Assembly (NCBI GenBank): GCA_020345785.1
Contig: CP070771.1
Location: 6,221,654 to 6,251,606 of the forward strand
Length of the DNA: 29,953 nt
Reading direction: 5' to 3'
From: Desulfobacterales bacterium
GTDB taxonomy: Bacteria > Desulfobacterota > Desulfobacteria > Desulfobacterales > JAFDCJ01
The first letter of the stretch is position 1. Every line of letters starts with the position of its first letter. The notes below the pieces were generated by a model. It did no database searches and was not told the origin of the DNA. It was given only the letters and a program-made list of their open reading frames with translations. A program made the translations under genes and the position numbers. Positions 23,739 through 29,953 of this stretch are shown piece after piece.

Positions 23739-24725
23739 TTAGATCAACCTTCTCCCCAAAGCTCTCCGCCAGGCGCGCACGATAATAAATGAGGAGACAA
23801 ATACCATCGCCCACAGAATGACCAGCTGGACGAAGGCTTCACCCATCATCGTCCATCGCATGGCATGATAATAGGCGTTCACATGCAGACTCATGGTTGC
23901 TTTGGCAGGTCCGCCTTTGGTGCCGGCATAAATCATATCAAACATCACCAGAGACTCGATCAACCGGAACAGGATCACCACGTAGATGACCGGTTTTAGC
24001 AGGGGAATCGTCAACTTTCTGAATATAAACCAGTTGGAGGCACCATCAACGCGCGCGGCCTCATAGGGTCGCGTGGGAAGTGACTCCAGACCCGCCAGCA
24101 GAATAATGGCCGCGAAAGGTGTAAAATTGTGGACGTCAACCAGCACCACAGAAAGCATCGCGGTATTGGCTTCACCAAACCACCCCAAGCGCGGCATGCC
24201 GACGAACGAACCGAGATAATTGACCACCCCGATCACCGGGGCCAGCATCAGTTTCATCATAATTGCTTCGATGACCGGAGGGATCATGAACGGCAGCAGG
24301 ATGATCGCCCGGTAAATCGTGCGGCCCCGGATGGGCTTGAGCAGCAGCAGCGCAATGGTAAATCCGAGGATCAACTCCATCGTCGTCGCCGAAATGGCAT
24401 AGACCAGGGTCGCCCGAACCGAGTTCCAAAAATCCGAGGAGGTGAACATCTCAATATAGTTTTCAATTCCGATGAAGTGAGCGGTCCGATAGGTGAGGTT
24501 GTAATCGGTGAGGCTGTAATAAAAAGAGCGGAAGAACGGATACAGGATACCGACGGTGACAATAAAACACGGCATATACAAAAAATAAGGAATCGAGCGG
24601 GGCGTGATAATTCTCCTTTTAAGCCGCTTCAGCCGATTCCTAAAGCCATAATTTCGGACAGGGGTCCGGGAAGGCTGCGGAATCGCTTCATGGGCATCGG
24701 CGCCAACACCTTTTTTGTCTCTCAT
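23739..24725 (-). CDS. ABC importer permease, MalF-like
   Basis: Inner-membrane permease of about 328 aa. A basic cytoplasmic N-terminus (RNRLKRLKRRIITPRS) leads into the first helix (YFLYMPCFIVTVGILYPF) and SFYYSLTDYNLTY, the standard opening of MalF/UgpA-type subunits. The EAA loop is RPYEAARVDGASNWFIF...IPLLKPVI. I place the start at the ATG at 24725, which has AAAGGGGGG just upstream; the longer reading from 24782 would translate through a hairpin and the ribosome site. Together with the MalG-like subunit it forms the channel of the importer. Confidence 0.9.
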   Translation of the reverse strand: MRDKKGVGADAHEAIPQPSRTPVRNYGFRNRLKRLKRRIITPRSIPYFLYMPCFIVTVGILYPFFRSFYYSLTDYNLTYRTAHFIGIENYIEMFTSSDFWNSVRATLVYAISATTMELILGFTIALLLLKPIRGRTIYRAIILLPFMIPPVIEAIMMKLMLAPVIGVVNYLGSFVGMPRLGWFGEANTAMLSVVLVDVHNFTPFAAIILLAGLESLPTRPYEAARVDGASNWFIFRKLTIPLLKPVIYVVILFRLIESLVMFDMIYAGTKGGPAKATMSLHVNAYYHAMRWTMMGEAFVQLVILWAMVFVSSFIIVRAWRRALGRRLI

Positions 24726-24745
24726 CTGCCCCCCTTTAAATCGGT

Positions 24746-24781
24746 TGGGCTGCCCCGGCCCCTCGGAGCAAAGGCAGCCCA
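24746..24781 (-). terminator. intercistronic hairpin after the binding-protein gene
   Basis: TGGGCTGCC (24746-24754) pairs perfectly over 9 bp with GGCAGCCCA (24773-24781). It starts 8 bp after the stop of the solute-binding-protein gene and ends before the permease ribosome site. Such a stem is commonly used to raise binding-protein levels above permease levels by partial termination or mRNA protection; that role is inferred here. Confidence 0.6.
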
Positions 24782-24788
24782 TTTACAG

Positions 24789-26207
24789 CTACTCCTTTTT
24801 GCCCATGGCCATGCGCCACTTTCTCATCACGCGATTGATGCGTTTGGCCGAGTCGTTCAGAGCTTTCTCGGCGGATTTCTGGCGGGCATAAGCTTCATGC
24901 AGCGCGTCAGCCCACAGGTCACCGACGGTGGTGACATCGGGATTGGGCGTCCAGCGAATATCGCCGTATTTATCGTACAACTGATCGACAACATCCTTGT
25001 ATTCTCCCGGGCGTGACCCCCAGGGCTTGATTTTTTCGACCACCAGCGGGTCATTCCATATGGATCTTCGGGTGGGGTTGAAATTGTCGTGTTTCAACGT
25101 GCTGTCCACCATGGTCTTGCGTGCCGTCGCCCATTGTAAGAACAACCAGGCAGCTTCCTTATGTTGGGAAAGACTGCTCATTGCCAGGGCCCAAGTCCAC
25201 ATGTTGGAAACAATCCTTCCGTCAGGTCCTGCAGGCGGCAGGGCATAACCGACTTTACCGGCAACCACCGACTTTTCGGGGTCTTCGTAGCTGGCTGCAA
25301 AGAAGTCACAGTCATTGTACATATAAAACCGGCCGGCGGCAAAACTCTGCTTGGCATCATACCAGGTATACGTCGGCCACCCGGGAGGACCGGCATCCTG
25401 CAGGCCTTTGACCCAGATCTCGGTAAACTCGATGGCCGGTTTTGTATTGACGGCCGCACGCAAATCCTCCGTCAGATCCTTTTGGCCCCACGAATTGAAA
25501 CCCGTAAAATAGCCGGAATGGACCGTCGACCAGCTGCGGATACCCCTTTCCACGATTCCGAAAAAGTCTTCCCCGCCGGCCTCGCTGGCCTTGGTGACCA
25601 CGCTCAGCCACTCGGGATAATCTTTCGGTACGGTCAGACCCCATTTTTTCCTCAAATCCTCCCGATAGGCCTGAACATAATACTCTACCATGACCGGGAT
25701 GGCATTCCAGCTTCCTTTTCCCATTCCACCGCCTATAGTGGCATCCCAATTGTTGGCGTTCATGACGGTTGTGATGAAGTCTTCGCGGTTATACCATTCC
25801 TTATCGGTGAGCTCATCGTTGTTGTAATACGGCCAGAGATCCTCGATCCAACCCGCATATTGGTATCGCCATTCGAACATCGGAGAAGTCATGTAGACAT
25901 CAAACACTCCCGCCCCGCTGGACAAATCGATCAGGAGTTTCTCAAAATATTCTTGTTCCGGCAGAATAATATAGGCCACCCGAATTCCCGTCAGTGCTTC
26001 AAATTCCGGAATCAACGGACGTAAAGACTCGGTAAAGGGATGTTTGTTCAGTCCGATGGTCAGTGTCTCTCCGCTGCGGGCGGTCCATTTGACATTTGCG
26101 ACCTCGGGACCTTGCATGTATTTTTCCACAGCCAATGCATTCATGCCCACGAAAAGAAGGCCCACGGTTATCAATGCGCACACCCAAAACGGTTTTCCTC
26201 TTATCAT
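24789..26207 (-). CDS. ABC importer periplasmic solute-binding protein, family 1
   Basis: Secreted binding protein (472 aa) for a carbohydrate or polyol. The signal peptide has a basic start (MIRGK), hydrophobic core to about residue 22 and an Ala-Leu-Ala cleavage site (24-26), so it is free in the periplasm; there is no lipobox. The mature part shows the family-1 pattern: ESLRPLIPEFEALTGIRVAYIILPEQEYFEKLLIDLSSG is the usual opening (here broken by family-typical polar positions), GVFDVYMTSP, and later AALPPAG-like GYALPPAGPDG. Many Trp and Tyr residues fit sugar stacking. GGGGGG precedes the ATG. It is the first gene of a six-gene operon, preceded by a short leader frame with an unusually strong ribosome site. 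Confidence 0.9.
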   Translation of the reverse strand: MIRGKPFWVCALITVGLLFVGMNALAVEKYMQGPEVANVKWTARSGETLTIGLNKHPFTESLRPLIPEFEALTGIRVAYIILPEQEYFEKLLIDLSSGAGVFDVYMTSPMFEWRYQYAGWIEDLWPYYNNDELTDKEWYNREDFITTVMNANNWDATIGGGMGKGSWNAIPVMVEYYVQAYREDLRKKWGLTVPKDYPEWLSVVTKASEAGGEDFFGIVERGIRSWSTVHSGYFTGFNSWGQKDLTEDLRAAVNTKPAIEFTEIWVKGLQDAGPPGWPTYTWYDAKQSFAAGRFYMYNDCDFFAASYEDPEKSVVAGKVGYALPPAGPDGRIVSNMWTWALAMSSLSQHKEAAWLFLQWATARKTMVDSTLKHDNFNPTRRSIWNDPLVVEKIKPWGSRPGEYKDVVDQLYDKYGDIRWTPNPDVTTVGDLWADALHEAYARQKSAEKALNDSAKRINRVMRKWRMAMGKKE

Positions 26208-26223
26208 TTTTCCCCCCTTTCTG

Positions 26224-26298
26224 TTAAATTAGGTCTCCAAATGGTCTTGGTCCGAAGCGTAACGCAACCCTTGACCTGTCAGTTGACCTCTTTGCCAA
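26224..26298 (-). CDS. possible 24-codon leader peptide of the importer operon
   Basis: On the minus strand a 12-nt match to the complement of the usual bacterial 16S rRNA 3' end (AAAGGAGGTGAT, 26313-26302) is followed 7 bp after GGAGG by a TTG that opens a 24-codon frame (begins MAKRSTDRSRV, ends FGDLI) with a TAA at 26226-26224, only 16 bp before the binding-protein ATG. An overlapping frame from the ATG at 26303 is also open for 24 codons, but its spacing from the ribosome site is too short. Either is a candidate leader peptide. The alternative is a ribosome standby site without a product. Confidence 0.4.
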   Translation of the reverse strand: MAKRSTDRSRVALRFGPRPFGDLI

Positions 26299-26460
26299 CG
26301 CATCACCTCCTTTCATCCACCGCAATTCAATCAATTCGATAAACATCTTCCACCTGATCCGCCTACGGAACACATTCTTTTTCTTACAACATGCTCTCAA
26401 AAAATACCGATTAGGGCCTGATAGGGCTCAAAGCATTCAATTTGAAGTTGGCTGCGAAGA

Positions 26461-26569
26461 GTTATTCGTTGTTTGAGTAGACAGAGGGCGGCATTCCAAA
26501 TGCATTTAGAAGTGATGAGCTGGGGTACAGTAATCGATGACGTAAAACGAATAACCATTAACGAATAAC
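26461..26569. repeat. heptad inverted element, word aacgaat/aaccatt
   Basis: The right side reads aacgaat, aaccatt, aacgaat, aacaccc in strict 7-bp steps from 26546. AACGAATAAC occurs twice, 14 bp apart (26546-26555 and 26560-26569), and both copies are exact inverses of 26461-26470. A separate imperfect hairpin (CCCTATTGAAT with ATTCAATTAGGG) follows at about 26571-26597. The gap 26299-26687 has no credible gene; it should also contain the importer operon promoter, which I cannot pinpoint. Confidence 0.75.
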
Positions 26570-26687
26570 ACCCTATTGAATTCTGATTCAATTAGGGGTT
26601 GAGTTAATCTTCTGGCTCCGCCTCTGCATCAATAACCGGATAAGGTGCTTTGATATATCTGCTGGTGAAATCTGCTTACAGTCGACT

Positions 26688-26891
26688 ATGCTAGATCAAT
26701 TACGTTGGGGAATGTTCCTTTTTTTGGCTTCGAAAAGTTTTTTGACGGAATTCCTTATCACTTTAGTAGTTTTTTCTATGGGTTACGTCTTCGCCTATCA
26801 CAAGCTACTCAGAAATGTCAAGAGAAATGAATCAAAAGGATTTCAGCGTCTTAATAGATTTCGGGCGGGTAATCGACTCAAAACTCAATAA
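26688..26891 (+). CDS. doubtful small membrane protein
   Basis: A 67-codon frame with a hydrophobic stretch (LTEFLITLVVFSMGYVFAY) and a basic tail, the shape of a single-helix membrane protein. There is no ribosome site before the ATG, the frame runs into a heptad repeat at its end, and it is isolated on the plus strand between two minus-strand operons. It may be spurious. Confidence 0.25.
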   Translation: MLDQLRWGMFLFLASKSFLTEFLITLVVFSMGYVFAYHKLLRNVKRNESKGFQRLNRFRAGNRLKTQ

Positions 26892-26923
26892 ACCCGATCA
26901 ACTATAAACGATCAACTTTCAAC
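26875..26923. repeat. heptad repeat, word gatcaac, at a gene 3' end
   Basis: Seven 7-bp units: gactcaa, aactcaa, taaaccc, gatcaac, tataaac, gatcaac and tttcaac. They end 5 bp from the stop codon of the 450-aa exporter-associated gene. The AAGCGGTTG boundary in that gene's sense strand also flanks the stop codon of the citrate synthase gene next to its array. Confidence 0.8.
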
Positions 26924-26928
26924 CGCTT

Positions 26929-28281
26929 TTAAGCCAACTTCCACCGCCGCCAAATAAACACTGGCGCCCACACCATCAGTGGCAGGATCACGGCGGCCAA
27001 GTGCAGTCGCCAGGTATTGACAACTTCGACGTCACGTAATTCTCGAATGCTTCCGTCAACCACCGTCCCGGCCTCATCCACCAGTTGGATTTGATAGCCG
27101 CCTTTTCCAGGCTCAAATTCGACCTTGTATCCCACCAGACTCGGCCCACGATCTCCGAATGCTGCCGGCTCGTAATCAATAATCGTATAGCCAAGCTCAG
27201 CACCTGGAATCTGTTGAACGTGGTACGGTTTTTCTTCGATGCTGGCAACCGGCCGTCCGTCTTTGACGAGCTGAAGTCTGCCTTTCTCGATTTGCTTAAT
27301 GTTGACCCAACGCCACATATCTGCAAAACCGTCATTCTGGGGATCCAGAAGCTTCGAATAATAGAGGTGATTGTACTCAGTTTGAAGGTACGGCCTGAGG
27401 TAAAGCGTTTGCTGGCCTTCAAGATAGAAGACATCTCCCGGATCGCCGGACGTTTCGGGCATGGTCCACCTCTTGGCCGAGATCACTTCGTACCCAACCT
27501 GCCCGCTGCGCCGGTGCGTGAAGCTGACCACCCATTTTTCACTTCCCTCAATAATGCTGCCGTCTGAAGCTCGAAGCCTGATGCGATATTTGCCGGCCTT
27601 CAGATGAATGATAAAAGCGTGCTCGGGTTGCTGAACGAAGAATTCCGGAGCCGCAGGGAAGGCCGGCTCCTGGGGCACAGGAATGGCGGGCTCGGGCGTT
27701 GATTTGCTCCCCGGCTTTTGAGGCCGTCGCGTCTTAGCGAAGAAATCTTCCATTTGCCTTCGGTACGCCTCTTTTTGGTCCCGGTAAATTTTGAGTTGTG
27801 CAGTATAATTCTTCAGGGCCTGCTGGTATTGCTCATAGCGCCGGGTTGCATTTTTATCCAGGATAATTTCTGAGGTACCGGCATACCACCCCTTGGCACG
27901 CGCGAACGTATAGGTTCTGGGTTGCAGTCGCTCGATAACCTTTTCCCCTTGAAGCAATTCGACGACGCCGTCAACCGGTTCGTTCAACGTCTTGAAACCG
28001 GCCTCGTAGCGACGTGTGATCGGCCAGTAGTAGACCAGCGTCATCGTGGGTAGGAAAACATTATCCGAATCCGCGATGACATAGATCGTATCCTCGGCCT
28101 GCGGGCAAAAGGAATGTTGATAGCCACTACCACTGAACACACGAAGCCGAAAAACCATCTGCTCTTCCTTAGGCGGTGCCTGGGCATGGACGGTGCCGAT
28201 GACCAGCGCGGTGAGGACCAGAGCTCGGAAACCCCTTCTAAGACAACTTGCAGGCCCGACAGTTCGACGATTCCATGCCAT
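26929..28281 (-). CDS. membrane-anchored periplasmic protein linked to an ABC-2 exporter
   Basis: No family recognised. Of 450 aa, residues 15-34 are a signal sequence (ALVLTALVIGTVHAQA, cleavage after the Ala-Gln-Ala). A beta-rich domain follows. Residues about 145-190 are strongly charged and helical with coiled-coil rhythm (YEQYQQALKNYTAQLKIYRDQ begins it, ending near QMEDFF), then a Pro-rich linker (about 193-218) and a second beta-rich region. The C-terminus has one membrane helix (LHLAAVILPLMVWAPVFIW) and a short basic tail. It is thus mostly periplasmic and anchored at its end. It starts 4 bp after the ABC-2 permease stop, with GGAGAG upstream, so it is co-translated and probably serves that exporter. 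Confidence 0.65.
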   Translation of the reverse strand: MAWNRRTVGPASCLRRGFRALVLTALVIGTVHAQAPPKEEQMVFRLRVFSGSGYQHSFCPQAEDTIYVIADSDNVFLPTMTLVYYWPITRRYEAGFKTLNEPVDGVVELLQGEKVIERLQPRTYTFARAKGWYAGTSEIILDKNATRRYEQYQQALKNYTAQLKIYRDQKEAYRRQMEDFFAKTRRPQKPGSKSTPEPAIPVPQEPAFPAAPEFFVQQPEHAFIIHLKAGKYRIRLRASDGSIIEGSEKWVVSFTHRRSGQVGYEVISAKRWTMPETSGDPGDVFYLEGQQTLYLRPYLQTEYNHLYYSKLLDPQNDGFADMWRWVNIKQIEKGRLQLVKDGRPVASIEEKPYHVQQIPGAELGYTIIDYEPAAFGDRGPSLVGYKVEFEPGKGGYQIQLVDEAGTVVDGSIRELRDVEVVNTWRLHLAAVILPLMVWAPVFIWRRWKLA

Positions 28282-28285
28282 GGTT

Positions 28286-29110
28286 TTACTCTCCGTTGGT
28301 TTTTCGAACCCCCTTAATCTTTAGAGCCAGGATGGAAAGCAAGAGAAAAGCCGCCGAATAGATGGTCGAAGAAATTCCACTGACGGCATACTTGGCGACA
28401 CTTCCCAACGAGATCGCCTCCATTCCTTTGTCCAGATAGTAAAAAGGCGACACCCATTTTACAATCGCATGCAGGACGGATAGTGTCTTGCGCAGATAAA
28501 GAAGGGAGGGGGCCAGGTTGTCTCCCATGGTCATCAACACCTCCAGGGCAATTTGGATGGCAATCAAGCCACCGACGATCCCTAGAAGCAGCAGCACGGC
28601 GGTGCGCACACTTTCGGCAAGCGTGGACATGAAGATTCCGAAAGTGATGACACAAGATGAAAGAAATAGGGACAGGACCAGAACCTCCAGGAACTTGAAG
28701 GAGAGCCCCAGATTCGATGTCAGCGAGGCAATCCCAAAGTAACACACCAGCAATATGGCAATGAAGAGATAGCTTAAAACGGCTTTGAGGTATTTTGCAA
28801 AGATATAGCTGGTATGGTCCACCGGACCGTAAAAAAGTAACTCCAGCGTTTGCATATCACGTTCACGGGCGATGGAAGTCACCGAGGCGAGGGCCAGATA
28901 GACGGCACATACACCGGCAGCAATAAAGAGGGGGTAAGCAAGGGGACTTGCGGTAATCAGCAGCCCATCCCGGCCGACCGCTGCTAGATGATTTCGGAGG
29001 ATTATCGATGATATGACAAGCGAAGTCAGAAGGGCGAGATATATCCCGCTGCCAAACAGGGTCAAGCGCAACTCACGCTTGGCCAGCACCCAAACCGTTT
29101 TCACCTTCAA
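28286..29110 (-). CDS. ABC-2 type transporter permease
   Basis: Integral membrane protein (274 aa) with about six helices. It follows the ABC-2/NosY-like plan: a short cytoplasmic start VWVLAKRELRLTLFG, the first helix (YLALLTSLVISSIIL), then a cytoplasmic RERDMQTLELLFYGPVDHTSYIFAKYL segment, which in this family contacts the ATPase, and three further hydrophobic stretches to LLLSILALKIKGV. It starts 9 bp after the ATPase stop. The ABC-2 class exports lipids, drugs or polysaccharides, or assists cofactor assembly; the substrate cannot be inferred from this window. Confidence 0.88.
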   Translation of the reverse strand: MKVKTVWVLAKRELRLTLFGSGIYLALLTSLVISSIILRNHLAAVGRDGLLITASPLAYPLFIAAGVCAVYLALASVTSIARERDMQTLELLFYGPVDHTSYIFAKYLKAVLSYLFIAILLVCYFGIASLTSNLGLSFKFLEVLVLSLFLSSCVITFGIFMSTLAESVRTAVLLLLGIVGGLIAIQIALEVLMTMGDNLAPSLLYLRKTLSVLHAIVKWVSPFYYLDKGMEAISLGSVAKYAVSGISSTIYSAAFLLLSILALKIKGVRKTNGE

Positions 29111-29119
29111 AGCCGTCCC

Positions 29120-29953
29120 CTATGTCTCAGCCTTTGCAAGAAGCGAGATGTTTTCCGTGGTAATGGCAATAAACGCTTCCTCGAGCGTCATCGACCCCGT
29201 CCGGATACCGACCGGAACATGACCGTGGGACATCAACGCCTGCACCACGTCTCGGCGATAGTCACTGTCGGTCTTCATTTTTAGATTGAGAAATCGTCCA
29301 TCGATAGAAATTTCGGATACAAAATCAAGCTCTTCCAGGGCATCGGCGGCCTCCCGTTTCTCGTCGGCGAGTTCAACTTCAAGGTTAATCTCCGCGCTCA
29401 GCCGTCTCACCAAATTATCCATCGTATCCTCGGCTAAAAGTTGCCCTTTGTTCATGATACCGACCCGATGGCAGAGCTTCTCAATCTCTGAAAGCAGATG
29501 CGAGGAGATAAAAACCGTCTTTCCTCTTTTATTTTCTTCTTCAATCAAGCCTCTGGCCTGGCGAATTCCCACAGGATCAAGTCCGGATACAGGCTCATCC
29601 AGAATGAGCAGGTCGGGATCGTGAAGCAGCGCCCGGACAAATCCCACTTTTTGCTGCATTCCTCGTGAGAGGGTCCCCAGTCGTTTATCCAGGACATCCA
29701 CCAGTTCAACTTTTTCGGCCAGTTCCTCCAATCTTCTCTTGCGATTCAGCACTCGGTAGATTTCTCCGAAAAAATCAAGGTATTCGCGCATGGTCATTTC
29801 CGGATAGAAATACTGCTTCTCCGATACCACACCGATTTTGCGGCGCATTTTTAGGTTGGAACCGCCGGTCTCATTTCCAAAGAGAAAGAATTCGCCGGCA
29901 CTCGGTCGCAGGATGGCAAGTATCATCAGGATGGTGGTGGTTTTCCCGGCCCC
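29120..29953 (-). CDS. ABC-2 type transporter ATPase, 5' end beyond the window
   Basis: ATP-binding subunit of the exporter; at least 277 residues are visible and the N-terminus lies outside. The frame is open to the right edge, where GAGKTTTIL completes a Walker A motif, so the ATG at 29926 is internal. Also seen: Q-loop region VVSEKQYFYPEMTMREYLDF (an unusual EKQ), signature LSRGMQQKVGFVRALL, Walker B LLILDEPVSGLDP and H-loop ISSHLLSE. About 100 residues follow as a C-terminal domain. It is followed by the permease (9 bp) and the anchored periplasmic protein, forming a three-gene export operon. Confidence 0.92.
   Translation of the reverse strand, partial: GAGKTTTILMILAILRPSAGEFFLFGNETGGSNLKMRRKIGVVSEKQYFYPEMTMREYLDFFGEIYRVLNRKRRLEELAEKVELVDVLDKRLGTLSRGMQQKVGFVRALLHDPDLLILDEPVSGLDPVGIRQARGLIEEENKRGKTVFISSHLLSEIEKLCHRVGIMNKGQLLAEDTMDNLVRRLSAEINLEVELADEKREAADALEELDFVSEISIDGRFLNLKMKTDSDYRRDVVQALMSHGHVPVGIRTGSMTLEEAFIAITTENISLLAKAET

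Noticed and set aside
24129..25016. Long plus-strand frame of 295 codons opposite the importer genes
   Set aside because: Antisense to a clear MalF-like permease and binding protein; composition is His/Arg-rich, as in shadow frames, with no family features.
25161..26024. Plus-strand frame of 287 codons opposite the solute-binding protein
   Set aside because: Shadow of a gene with signal peptide and family motifs; no ribosome site.
26302..26313. Fragment of a 16S rRNA 3' end (plus strand reads as the anti-Shine-Dalgarno tail)
   Set aside because: Only 12 bases match and no rRNA sequence flanks them; a strong ribosome site on the minus strand explains it.

Overview
The window looks like chromosome of an anaerobic sulfur-cycling member of the Desulfobacterota, probably a relative of the Desulfobacterales. 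This rests on gene content (sulfide:quinone-type oxidoreductase with a DUF1641 partner, Ni-Fe-S CO dehydrogenase, a ferredoxin-thioredoxin reductase-like protein paired with a glutaredoxin, and a small protein of a type I associate with sulfate reducers), not on any marker gene. No rRNA, tRNA, transposase, phage gene or CRISPR array was seen.

Layout. (1) 173-2670, plus strand: SQR-like flavoprotein, DUF1641 protein and a small coiled-coil protein. (2) 2844-7546, minus strand: DUF2156 acyltransferase-like protein overlapping a flavodoxin-like protein, exonuclease III, a small unknown protein coupled to a TIGR01777-type epimerase with a good sigma-70 promoter, and a PerR-like Fur regulator. (3) 7737-9621, minus strand: citrate synthase, then a glutaredoxin/FTR pair whose leader can form a long hairpin. 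(4) 9721-12740: a gene-free AT-rich kilobase carrying a near-consensus sigma-54 promoter, then a stand-alone CO dehydrogenase catalytic subunit (cooS) and its terminator; no cooF, cooC or acs gene is adjacent. (5) 13201-16737, minus strand: a small conserved protein, a sigma-54-dependent PAS regulator with a four-cysteine PAS insert, sfsA and mobB. (6) 16933-18378, plus strand: an AraM/glycerol-1-phosphate dehydrogenase-like enzyme, convergent with (7) a six-gene minus-strand operon at 18677-26207: solute-binding protein, two permeases, two different ABC ATPases and an FGGY kinase, i.e. import and phosphorylation of a sugar or polyol. (8) 26929 to the right edge, minus strand: an ABC-2 type export system with a membrane-anchored periplasmic protein; its ATPase runs off the window.

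Two signals stand out. First, most gene gaps carry arrays or inverted pairs of degenerate repeats whose period is 7 bp although the repeated word differs from gap to gap (cgcaccc/cgtatcc, ctgaacc, ctgacac, cgacatt, gatcaac, atcccaa, aacgaat). Several lie within about 20 bp after a stop codon. I know of no named element in this group of bacteria that matches them. Second, cooS has a sigma-54 promoter and a sigma-54 activator is encoded close downstream, suggesting activator-controlled CO dehydrogenase expression that does not use the CooA scheme. Also notable are the two ABC ATPases of the sugar/polyol importer, which carry Glu for Gln in the Q-loop, one of them also lacking the H-loop His.
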